From positions 98,170 to 162,169 of the forward strand of contig JBMORW010000057.1 in assembly GCA_049322695.1 (NCBI GenBank): a stretch of 64,000 nt of DNA, read 5' to 3'. A program made the translations under genes and the position numbers. Position 1 is the stretch's first letter. Each line of letters opens with the position of its first letter. The notes beneath the pieces are model-generated. The model saw nothing but the letters and a program-made list of their open reading frames with translations, was not told the origin of the DNA and did no database searches. This document shows positions 38,823 through 46,994 of this stretch, one piece after another. Source of the DNA: CALGKJ01 sp049322695. GTDB taxonomy: Bacteria; Bacillota; Clostridia; Lutisporales; Lutisporaceae.

Positions 38823-40393
38823 GTACTTCAGAAGAATCTCACATTTCAAGATTTTTTTCAACAATAAAACTTCCATTGATATTTATTTTGATGATAATTA
38901 TATCCCTTTTAGGAGCCATGCTTTCCTTATATATAGTCACAGGAAAAGTGAAGCAGGATAATATTATCAAGATAAACATAGCCCGGGTTATGGTCAGTGA
39001 AACCATTAAAACTGTTGAAACTGTCTATGAAGCAATAGGGGATAAGCACAATAGGAGCAGGATCGGTGCTGATTTGGCCCGTATCAGAGGCAGCTTAGTT
39101 GTGATTGACACCAACGGGATGGTTGTGTATTCCTCACGGGAAGATAATAATAGCTTTGCCCAACCGAGTATTCCAGCAGTCGTATATTCTGACGCAGCCA
39201 GTTATTCTACGGGTGATTATGTTGATTTGAAATCGGCTTTACATTACGACGCAGAGTTTGAAAAAAAAAATAAGGGGATTATAAAATGTGCTTTTCCGGT
39301 AATCATAAATGGAGTTCAAAAAGCCAATGCAATCTTTGAGCTTCCTGCAGAGTCTATTATGAATACAGGCAGCAAAGCATTAAAAACACTTGCACCAATA
39401 TTTGCGGCTATTTCAATTGTTCTGCTTTTTTCTTTATTTCTTATATTGAAAATACACTATGGATATTCCTGTCCACTGAAAAAGCTGGGTATAGTGTTAG
39501 ATCAGCTTTCAAGAGGTCAGTTCTATGGTGCTTTTGATAGCACAGAGCAGGGTGTAAACCAGACAAACAGCTTCTGCGCCCCTGACCAAAAGCACGTAGA
39601 AATAAAATCCAGTATGTTTCAACAGAGCGAAGAGGTTGAGTATTTATTTTCTTGTTATAAAAGAATTAGAGAGGAGCTTGATTATAGCATCGAACGCCGC
39701 AATGAACTTGAAAGCTCTCGCAGAGAACTGGTAGCGACAATATCCCATGAACTCCGAACGCCTATTTCATCAATCAAGATGTACTCCGAGGGGTTAAGGG
39801 ACGGCATTGCCGATGACCCGGAAACATTTAAAAAGTATGTGGATATTATTATCAAAAAATCTGATAGTTTATCAAAGCTGATAGATGACCTATTCAATCA
39901 TTCACAACAAGCTGTTGCGAAAATGAAGATAAATAAAGTTGAAATCTATAGTGGAGAAATGCTAAGAAACATTATAAGTCCTATAAAGCTTCAGTTTATG
40001 GGTGGCAAAATCAACTTTTTTGCTGTTGAACCCTATCCGAACATATTGGTTTTTGCTGACCCTCTAAGAATTGAACAACTGCTGACAAATTTAATTTTTA
40101 ACTCACGAAAGCATGTAAAAAATGGGGGAACCATCAGCTTTCAAGCTTGTTACAGGGATAATTGTCTTGAGCTAATAGTCACTGATGATGGTTCCGGTAT
40201 CAATCCTAAGGATATGCCCTTTATTTTTGAACGCTTCTATCAAGGAGAGGAATCCCGCCTATATGACTATGAAGGGGCAGGCTTAGGCCTTTCTATTTGC
40301 AAATATATCGTTGAGCAGCATGGCGGAGAGATTTTTGTTGAAAGCAAGCTAAATATCGGAACGAGATTTACAGTAAGGATACCAAAGCTATAA
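38819..40393 (+). CDS. Sensor histidine kinase
   Basis: A 524-residue membrane kinase with two transmembrane helices (about 18-40 and 190-210) around a ~150-residue extracytoplasmic sensor. After a HAMP-like linker comes HisKA with phospho-accepting His310 in ATISHELRTP, then HATPase_c with N box LTNLIFNSRKH, G1 VTDDGSGI, F box and GAGLGLSICKYIVEQHGG. The large sensor domain separates it from the small BceS-type kinases. It probably controls the divergent ABC transporter. Confidence 0.93.
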   Translation: MSTSEESHISRFFSTIKLPLIFILMIIISLLGAMLSLYIVTGKVKQDNIIKINIARVMVSETIKTVETVYEAIGDKHNRSRIGADLARIRGSLVVIDTNGMVVYSSREDNNSFAQPSIPAVVYSDAASYSTGDYVDLKSALHYDAEFEKKNKGIIKCAFPVIINGVQKANAIFELPAESIMNTGSKALKTLAPIFAAISIVLLFSLFLILKIHYGYSCPLKKLGIVLDQLSRGQFYGAFDSTEQGVNQTNSFCAPDQKHVEIKSSMFQQSEEVEYLFSCYKRIREELDYSIERRNELESSRRELVATISHELRTPISSIKMYSEGLRDGIADDPETFKKYVDIIIKKSDSLSKLIDDLFNHSQQAVAKMKINKVEIYSGEMLRNIISPIKLQFMGGKINFFAVEPYPNILVFADPLRIEQLLTNLIFNSRKHVKNGGTISFQACYRDNCLELIVTDDGSGINPKDMPFIFERFYQGEESRLYDYEGAGLGLSICKYIVEQHGGEIFVESKLNIGTRFTVRIPKL

Positions 40394-40518
40394 TAAGTAC
40401 TGGCTGGCTTATATTTAAGCGCCGCGTATGGTTTTTTTCTTTATTGGCACTCATAATATGCCTGATCTCAATACTTCTGTGAGCTTCCGCATAAAAGACG
40501 AAAACCAAAATACAGAAA

Positions 40519-40577
40519 TGGCGAAGAGAGAGGGATTCGAACCCTCGGTGGGGTATTAGCCCACACACGATTTCCAG
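40519..40577 (-). repeat. Partial tRNA-Ser 3' end (att site)
   Basis: Read on the minus strand this is the 3' half of a tRNA-Ser: anticodon-loop CTGGAAA (anticodon GGA), a long variable arm (GTGGGC / ACCCCAC), the T arm GAGGGTTCGAATCCCTC and an acceptor end TCTTCGCCA. The 5' half is missing, so it is not a working tRNA but a target-site duplicate left by integration into a tRNA-Ser gene. The same fragment recurs at 42925-42983. Confidence 0.8.
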
Positions 40578-40707
40578 ATGGACATAGGTAGTTTTAGGCT
40601 GGTTTTTTATATTTAATATAGTTTTAAGAATGTAGATTTTTAAATCATTTACAAGAAGCTTTCTTCTCACTGTATATTAGTTGATACCCACTTATCTTTT
40701 CAGCTTG

Positions 40708-40803
40708 TTACCAGCTTGTTACCACCATGTTACCACGAACTTTTCTAGTTAAATCCTCTTTTGTCATGTCTTTGGTGTACTTTTCAATGCAATTTGCTGT
40801 TTT
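40708..40803 (-). pseudogene. Remnant of a site-specific integrase C-terminus
   Basis: A 31-codon frame (CIEKYTKDMTKEDLTRKVRG, then NMVVTSW and TAA) lies 130 bases from the tRNA-Ser fragment and reads toward it. Integrases of islands inserted in tRNA genes typically end just beside the att site with Gly/Asn/Val/Thr-rich tails like this one. It is out of frame with AbiEii. The identification rests on composition and position only. No other gene is seen in the 490-base gap. Confidence 0.35.
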
Positions 40804-40886
40804 GTAACTATAAGATTTTCAAAATACTTAACGATGCTTCACCATTCATCCTATCCAGCGCAACTGACAAACCAGTAATTGTAAAC

Positions 40887-41801
40887 CTATTTCAGCCAAA
40901 TGCATGACCCGGGTTGCCACTTCCCAAAGAACTCAGTTTCATTTAGTAAACACAAATAAACTGGCTCAAGGAATACCTTGATGCTGGTGCATACCTTTTC
41001 AAACTCCAACTCTTCCTGTTTTGCTACTCTTTTTAAAAATCCCTTCCACTGGCTTTGCTTAGTGTTATCCCGGAAGAATAATGTACTGAAGATAATCGGA
41101 TTTATATCCAGATTAGTACCCCGGTTTTGAAAGGTCTCAAAAATTGCTTCATAAAGCACGCGTCCATCAATTTCTCTGGTATTCAATATTATATATATAT
41201 CATAGAAGTCCTTCATTCGGCTATTGACTTGTGCTAGAGTAATCATAGCGTCAAATTTTTCTGCAATTACAGACTCTATTGAGTAAGTAAGTATATCAGG
41301 ATAGTCCATTTCGAGAATTGCTGGATATTCCATTTCTTCAGCCTTCGGTATAATAATATCTCCAAACCCAATATCAGCCTGTAATGTTTTTATGGCATGT
41401 CCCAGATAGCAGTTTACCCTAACCCTTACGCCTTGATAATCAGCATCTTCCTTTATATTTTCCACAATAAGATTTTCTCCGTCAAACTTTAACCCATCAT
41501 CACATACTGTCTGGCATATGTCCTTAAAGATTCTCGCTATATTATTGATTTCATTTGAAATCTGTCTTGCAAGAAAGTCAACATCCTTTGTGGGTCTAGA
41601 CTTTTCTTCAACTAACGCATACAACAATAGTCCACCTTTTAATATAAAGTTAGATCTGTACTAAGAAATGGAAAGCCGGTATAAGAATCGCTCCAACATA
41701 TATAAAGTCATTATTTGATCAAAGGGCTTTCCTTGAGATTTTGATATTGTGAGAAGCCTGGTCCGCACCGATGCAGCCATGTCTTTGATCTCTTTACTCA
41801 T
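40887..41801 (-). pseudogene. AbiEii-type nucleotidyltransferase toxin, interrupted by TAG
   Basis: From the ATG at 41801 (overlapping the antitoxin stop as ATGA) the frame gives 304 residues but meets TAG at codon 47 (41661-41663). Downstream, in frame, are the nucleotidyltransferase signature KGGLLLYAL and RPTKDVDFLAR, the catalytic Asp pair, and the long C-terminal region of type IV AbiEii/AbiGii toxins. A TTG at 41627 could restart translation, but it would lose the essential GG of the KGG motif. Unless TAG is suppressed, the toxin is dead. Confidence 0.85.
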
Positions 41802-42403
41802 ATCAAAACCTCCATATAAGTTTTCAAAGTAGATTTAACCCTTAGCTTTTCAGCATATTCCAGTAAGCGCGGTATATTCTTGCCTTTTCTTTTTATATAG
41901 TTATCTAATGCCTCTTTTACAACATCAATACCAATCTTGTTGCGATAATAAATACAGTCACAGAGTGTTTTTTCAATATCATATATGTTTACTGTGCTTC
42001 CGCATATTTCAATATTACTAGCACCTGTACTAAAGCGTGTATCAGAAAAAAAGTATAGTTTTATTGGGGGATACTCCGTAAGCTTTGTTTTATGTGCGTC
42101 CACATGTACGGCTACCTGGTATTGAGACGGAATATAAGTGGTTAATTCATAATATGCCAATGCCGAAAGCAAGCATATAAATCCATTGGGAACAATTTTG
42201 CTCACTTCTACCATCTCATTGTATTCATCATTCACATTACACTTTCTATAAAGTCCTCTCTTCACTTTATCAATATAGCCTAAATCTGATAAACACGATA
42301 TATCATAGCTATTTAACCCTGCTTTATTCAATTCCTTGGCAGAAACATATCCATTGGACATATTCATAATTTTATTAAAAATTTCAATTTTATCTGATTT
42401 CAT
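41798..42403 (-). CDS. AbiEi-family antitoxin
   Basis: A 201-residue antitoxin of the type IV AbiE system. The N-terminal winged helix (about 1-60) has NGYVSAKELNKAGLNSYDIS and a LGYIDKVKRGLYRK wing. The C-terminal part has ALAYYELTTYIPSQYQVAV and the IEKTLCDCIYYRNKIG segment common to AbiEi proteins. It represses its own operon in studied cases. It sits directly upstream of the AbiEii gene with a four-base overlap and lies in a short block between two tRNA-Ser fragments. Confidence 0.9.
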   Translation of the reverse strand: MKSDKIEIFNKIMNMSNGYVSAKELNKAGLNSYDISCLSDLGYIDKVKRGLYRKCNVNDEYNEMVEVSKIVPNGFICLLSALAYYELTTYIPSQYQVAVHVDAHKTKLTEYPPIKLYFFSDTRFSTGASNIEICGSTVNIYDIEKTLCDCIYYRNKIGIDVVKEALDNYIKRKGKNIPRLLEYAEKLRVKSTLKTYMEVLI

Positions 42404-42883
42404 TTAACCACCTTATCGTAAACCTCCGTACATTTAAAAATTTACGGAGGTTTTAGTTGATATTAATATTCTAATACATTATACTTCTAATTACAAATAG
42501 TTTTTTACAATGATTTTTCAACTAAGTTAAAGCTATGCGTCTATGCTGACGAAGCTTTATCCATACTTCTAATCAATTCATCAGTTCACTTGCAATAAAA
42601 GCGTTCTCCAGCAGCATAGTGTTTTCTTCCGCTATTCCAAAGCTTAGCAGATTTATATTACTGTACCATACAGCATAATTTTGTCATGTGAAAAATATGT
42701 TACCACAATGCTACCATAGAACGCTTTTAGTTTTCTGTAAATTAATTGTTATACAACAATAAAATCATTGATTTTGCTCACCTTTAAGATATACAGTATC
42801 TTTGATAGCTTAACATAACCACACGATTTTGTTCTCATAATGCAGGTCTCAAAACTTTTATTTTAAGTTAAAAGCAAAAAATA

Positions 42884-42909
42884 AAAAAACGTCTCAAATC
42901 ATTGAAACG
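42884..42909 (-). terminator. Terminator after the tRNA-Ser fragment
   Basis: On the minus strand CGTTTCAA pairs with TTGAGACG (one G-U pair) around a four-base loop and is followed by seven T. It lies 16 bases downstream of the tRNA-Ser fragment, as a tRNA transcription terminator would. Confidence 0.65.
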
Positions 42910-42924
42910 TCTAAATTCTTATAG

Positions 42925-43262
42925 TGGCGGAAAGAGAGGGATTCGAACCCTCGGTGGGGTATTAGCCCACACACGACTTCCAGTTCCCTAATGAGTTTTT
43001 TAGATAGTAATGACCAGTAGCATTGAGTATCGACAAACACAGTGTTTTCAATGCTTCTGGTCTACTCCAATTTTTGCTCTGTATCGATTAGTTTTGGGTA
43101 AATGTTATCAATTTGTTATCAAAATGTTATCACGAGTTCATTAGCTTAACCATTGAATTTACTTGATTCTACCAAATCCGATTTTACGATTATAATTTTA
43201 GAAGTCAACTGTTCTGCTTCATCTACTATTCATAGTAATTTTATCAACACTTTGAATTAGTA
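42925..43262 (-). repeat. tRNA-Ser 3' fragment and island-border repeat, copy B
   Basis: Bases 42925-42983 match the 40519-40577 tRNA-Ser 3' half with three or four differences, ending in TCCGCCA. The adjoining 42984-43262 repeats the sequence at 34270-34560. Minus-strand frames near 43120 give short tails (RDNILITN followed by stops) like integrase C-termini. TGTTATCA-type words occur three times near 43090-43135. Between 42404 and 42884 there is no gene; a GSIVVTYF-type tail near 42690 may be another integrase scrap. Confidence 0.7.
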
Positions 43263-43303
43263 TCTGCATATCAAGTGCTTTTAATTAAGCTTTATGTTCT
43301 AAA

Positions 43304-43380
43304 TGCATCAAACAATGTCTTGATGCATTAATTTGATGCATTTAAAAATTATTTGCATCACACAAATGCATCATGATGCT
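43304..43380. repeat. Six copies of TGATGCA/TGCATCA in both orientations
   Basis: The heptamer occurs at 43304, 43321, 43334, 43354 and 43367, with a sixth near-copy (TGATGCT) at 43374, in alternating orientation, just beyond the 3' end of the AlbA_2 gene. Several can pair as hairpins. It may be a terminator-like structure or a protein binding array. Confidence 0.6.
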
Positions 43381-43381
43381 T

Positions 43382-45079
43382 TTATGATTCATTCTTTTCA
43401 AGATAATAGTAAGCAGCTCTGCCAGTCCCACTTATTTTCACATTATTTTGCTCGAGTTCTCTCATCAGTCGAAGAACCTGCTGCCGGTCTAGTTCTGTTA
43501 TCTGCCTTATCTCAGCATTTGTTAGATTTCGCTCTTTGAGAATTGATAATATCCTTACTTTCATAGCTTCTTTATCTAATCGTCTATCACGGTCGTATGA
43601 TGCATTTTTCTCAATAGCGTCATATAAAAGTCTGCTTAAAGTATAATACTTCCCTTTAGATTGACCTCCAGATTGGAGCAGCTGAAGATTGTTTTCCATA
43701 TATGTTAATAGCTCTCTAGCCTGGTCAATACTTCTTTGGCAAATTTTTGATGTTATAAATGTATCAATCTCTCTATGCCTGATTAAATAATTCAATACAA
43801 TAAGGTGGTCAACATCAATACTTATGCCCTTATCATTCAAATCCTTTATTGCTTGTCTGAAGGATGGCACAATAGAGGATGCCATTATGGTCAATTCTAC
43901 AGTATCACCAATTTCCCTATATTGCGGTGGTTCTTTCCCCTCCACTAATAGTGATTTGTATATTCTAGGCACACCCAAATTTGACCTGTTGACTAATCTA
44001 AGCTTATCCAATAAATCTACAAGATGTCCGTTTCGTGCAACTGGTGGATGGTGCAAAATATTGTCCGGTGTTATGCCGCCTATAAAATTACCTGCATTTG
44101 TTAATATCATTTTATCCGGATAACTCTTCAGCATTACTGCTCCTGGCATTCTATAATCTCTATGGACAAAAGCATTCAGCAAAGCTTCTCTTAGAGCAAT
44201 TTTGGGGTATACGCTATATTCAGGATGTAAGAATCCCACCTCAATTGTAGTCGTAGGATTCTCAGCAGCCATATATCTTTCGATTTCATGGAGAGCAAGA
44301 GGGATTGCATGATTACCATCATCCTTTATTGCATACTCCGTAGTGCTTAGCATCTTTCTAAATGACCAAAGATGACTTGGCACATATTTGGCAATAGCTT
44401 CATTATTACCAACTATCAACAATCCACCGAAGGTTAGATTGCCGTTCTTTATAGCTCCTATAGAGCTTAGCAAATCTTCATCGGACATATTATACAATGT
44501 CTCTGGTGCACGCTCCTGAGACATCATCGTCCTAATTCTCTCCATTGCGATAGGAGACACAACATCCTTCCATGGCACATCTAAAGTGTTACTGGTGAAA
44601 TCGGATGTCCCACTTACTTCAAGCATTTGCCTTCTCAATGTTCCAGTCAGTGGCACACATTCTTTCCCTATTCTTATCGTTGCAGCTCCGTTACTCTCAG
44701 TATAAGGCGGCATCCCAGGAAACACCTTCATAAGTATTACCCTTGCACTATATTCATTAAAATCAAACCATTCGAAAACTGGAGTGATGTGCGGCTCTGT
44801 TCTATCGTATACAGTCTTTTGAAGCGTGCTTATATCAACTATTGATGGTACACCTACAATTGCATTTGCTTTTCCTTTTACTCTGTCCCGAATACCAAAT
44901 ACCACTGTACCGCCACCGCCATTAGCCATGCATACAGCCATCTTAACAACCAAGTTCACAGAATCGTTGATGCTTCTTTCATTCCATTCCTTAAAATCTA
45001 AGTCCTGAGATTCTAGATCATCAGCGATGCAATTATCAAGGTTGTTTATTAAAGCAATTATTTCAGAGTTAGATTTCAT
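43382..45079 (-). CDS. Schlafen/AlbA_2-domain ATP-binding protein
   Basis: A 565-residue protein. The N-terminal AlbA_2 (Schlafen) domain (about 20-130) has the core QDLDFKEW, MAVCMANGGGGTVVFGIRD and GAATIRIGKECVPL. A GHKL-like ATP-binding region follows (about 270-370) with ALREALLNAFVHRDY and LTNAGNFIGGI, and a winged helix ends it (NAEIRQITELDRQQVLRLM). Such proteins are frequent in defence islands as regulators or effectors. It is last in the BREX transcript direction, 63 bases after the ART-like gene, so it may be a BREX accessory or an independent system. Confidence 0.88.
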   Translation of the reverse strand: MKSNSEIIALINNLDNCIADDLESQDLDFKEWNERSINDSVNLVVKMAVCMANGGGGTVVFGIRDRVKGKANAIVGVPSIVDISTLQKTVYDRTEPHITPVFEWFDFNEYSARVILMKVFPGMPPYTESNGAATIRIGKECVPLTGTLRRQMLEVSGTSDFTSNTLDVPWKDVVSPIAMERIRTMMSQERAPETLYNMSDEDLLSSIGAIKNGNLTFGGLLIVGNNEAIAKYVPSHLWSFRKMLSTTEYAIKDDGNHAIPLALHEIERYMAAENPTTTIEVGFLHPEYSVYPKIALREALLNAFVHRDYRMPGAVMLKSYPDKMILTNAGNFIGGITPDNILHHPPVARNGHLVDLLDKLRLVNRSNLGVPRIYKSLLVEGKEPPQYREIGDTVELTIMASSIVPSFRQAIKDLNDKGISIDVDHLIVLNYLIRHREIDTFITSKICQRSIDQARELLTYMENNLQLLQSGGQSKGKYYTLSRLLYDAIEKNASYDRDRRLDKEAMKVRILSILKERNLTNAEIRQITELDRQQVLRLMRELEQNNVKISGTGRAAYYYLEKNES

Positions 45080-45142
45080 TAGATTGCCTCACTCCGTTTC
45101 ATTTTAGACTACATCAACAAGAATTTACTTTGTTTTTATCAA

Positions 45143-45472
45143 TCATATTGATTGTTCAAGCTCTTCATCCTCGTCTTCAACAGTTCTTATTGATATCATC
45201 CTATTATTAGCAAAAGCTGCTGGCATAAGAAATTCCCTATATGGTTTTTCGCCCTCTTTCCACTCATATTGGTCTATCTCTTCCTCAGTAAAATTGAACT
45301 TTATTTGTAATAATGTATCTCCATCAGCACCTTCATTTATGTCTAAAGATATATTTGAAAACCATACGCCGGTAAACTCTTCTGTAGTCAAATAAAGTTC
45401 AGTACTATCTATGAACCCGATATCAAGTATTGATTGTGCAATCTTTAATACTGTCCTATGATAAAGTATCAT
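45143..45472 (-). CDS. Small ADP-ribosyltransferase-like protein
   Basis: A 109-residue protein (ATG 45472; an upstream TTG at 45481 is less likely). The start ILYHRTVLKIAQSILDIGF, the GVWFSNISLD segment and a late KPYREFLMPAAF with a possible catalytic Glu recall ART-fold or KptA-like domains, in which H, Y or T, and E residues hold NAD. The match is by pattern only. It lies between brxL and the AlbA_2 gene on the same strand with 80 and 63 base gaps, suggesting co-transcription with BREX. Confidence 0.55.
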   Translation of the reverse strand: MILYHRTVLKIAQSILDIGFIDSTELYLTTEEFTGVWFSNISLDINEGADGDTLLQIKFNFTEEEIDQYEWKEGEKPYREFLMPAAFANNRMISIRTVEDEDEELEQSI

Positions 45473-45560
45473 ACAAATCAATCCTTGCTTAATTTTTTAT
45501 AGCAATAAGTTAGTCAATCAAAACTTTTGAATTCGTATTAAACTTAAATAACAAACTCTA

Positions 45561-46994
45561 TTAACTATATAATTCCTTCATCTTTATATCAGGCATTTCA
45601 TTCCTGAATTCGCTATCAATTAATGAAATCTGTTTTCTGACAATTGCCCTTTTCTCGATAGCTACATCAAAACAGAAATTCTTAAAATCTTCTTTATTAA
45701 TATCCTCTGCATTTCTTACATGCGGAAATAGTAGCTTTAGATATCCTGAAGTAAGCTTTTTCACTGCTGTCGTATCCCGTGTATCTGCCTTTTTAGGGAT
45801 ATCTAATAAATCACTTACTGTCGCTGAATAATCAGAAAGTGTTCGAATTGAATTAAGTACCTCTGAAAAATACTCTACATTTAATGAATAACCTTTCATT
45901 TTTAAGTCTTCATTTATTCTTGGCAATTTCCAGCCTTCAATAAATCCGTGAAAACGGTCTAATAGAGCAGACTCCTGAAAAAAGTTTGGTAACTCAGCAA
46001 AGTATCTACTATTTATTGGTCTAGAATCTTCATTTAAAGGAATATTGCCTAGTAGAATTAAACTAGCTGTAGATGTTTGCCTTCTCTTTCCTACGGTAAA
46101 ACCGCCAGACTCTAGATAACCTTTGAGTGCACCTCTTAGTTCATTTTCATCTGAAAATGTTATTGTTTGAATCTCATCCATTGCCACAAAATCATATGCA
46201 GTAATAATTCCCGGTGAATCTTTTGCTAGATCATAAAACAGTTTGGCTCTAGATACGGTTCCGCCACTTATTTGCCATCCATATTTACTCAAGTTTCCAA
46301 ATACATACGACTTACCTGTACCCTTTGGTGCCAATTCTATTATATTTACGTTGGGTTCAACAAAAACAATAAGTCTAGATAAAAACAGTATTTTCTGAGT
46401 CAGGCTACTAAACCCATCTGGATTATATTCCATAGAACGTATGAGTAAGTTTGCCCACTCTTCTAAAGAAAACTCTCGGCGAATATTACGAAAATATTCT
46501 ATATCTATATCATATGGTTTGAATGGTTTAAAATCTATCAACTCTACATATCCATTTTCTTTTCCTTCAGGAGGGATATATATAATACTAACTACTCCCC
46601 ATTGTTCACCTTCCTTTAATGTATCATGTTTCCTCATAATATATTTTGGTATTCTACCTTCTTCCATCTTTATGCCTACATCAGGAATCGAGAACTTAAA
46701 AATATCTTTTTTTAAATCGGTTTCAATGACTATTCGTGCTAAGATTTTAATCTCTTCACCGTGTATTAATCTACTTTTAATATTGCTCTCTTTATGGGGA
46801 ATATGCCTATCCAAAAAATCTAAAAGTCCACTCTTATCAAGATCACCAAATTCATCTGTATATCTTTTAATTAGCCAATCTTTTATAAAAGAAGGTAAGT
46901 TCTTACCCGAAAAAATACTATATCTTTCTGGAACTTTGTAAACTGACTCATCGGGGAAATACCTTTTTATCTTAGTATCTAATGAACTACTCAG
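45561..46994 (-). CDS. brxL: BREX protein BrxL, short form, probable CTG start
   Basis: An AAA+ ATPase of 477 residues if translation begins at CTG 46994. That codon overlaps the pglZ stop as CTGA, eight bases after a GAGAGGGA site. The extra 60 residues (LSSSLDTKIKRYFPDES and YKVPERYSIFSGKNLPSFIK) resemble the normal BrxL N-terminus, and no ATG/GTG/TTG exists there; the first TTG (46814) would cut this domain. Walker A APKGTGKSY (about 223-230) and Walker B VAMDEIQ (about 270-276) are intact. The protein ends soon after the ATPase domain, so the C-terminal Lon-like domain of the ~680-residue form is missing. Confidence 0.88.
   Translation of the reverse strand: MSSSLDTKIKRYFPDESVYKVPERYSIFSGKNLPSFIKDWLIKRYTDEFGDLDKSGLLDFLDRHIPHKESNIKSRLIHGEEIKILARIVIETDLKKDIFKFSIPDVGIKMEEGRIPKYIMRKHDTLKEGEQWGVVSIIYIPPEGKENGYVELIDFKPFKPYDIDIEYFRNIRREFSLEEWANLLIRSMEYNPDGFSSLTQKILFLSRLIVFVEPNVNIIELAPKGTGKSYVFGNLSKYGWQISGGTVSRAKLFYDLAKDSPGIITAYDFVAMDEIQTITFSDENELRGALKGYLESGGFTVGKRRQTSTASLILLGNIPLNEDSRPINSRYFAELPNFFQESALLDRFHGFIEGWKLPRINEDLKMKGYSLNVEYFSEVLNSIRTLSDYSATVSDLLDIPKKADTRDTTAVKKLTSGYLKLLFPHVRNAEDINKEDFKNFCFDVAIEKRAIVRKQISLIDSEFRNEMPDIKMKELYS

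Noticed and set aside
40368..40670. 100-codon minus-strand frame across the tRNA-Ser fragment
   Set aside because: It runs through the tRNA-Ser 3' end and the end of the kinase gene antisense; no start signal or family.
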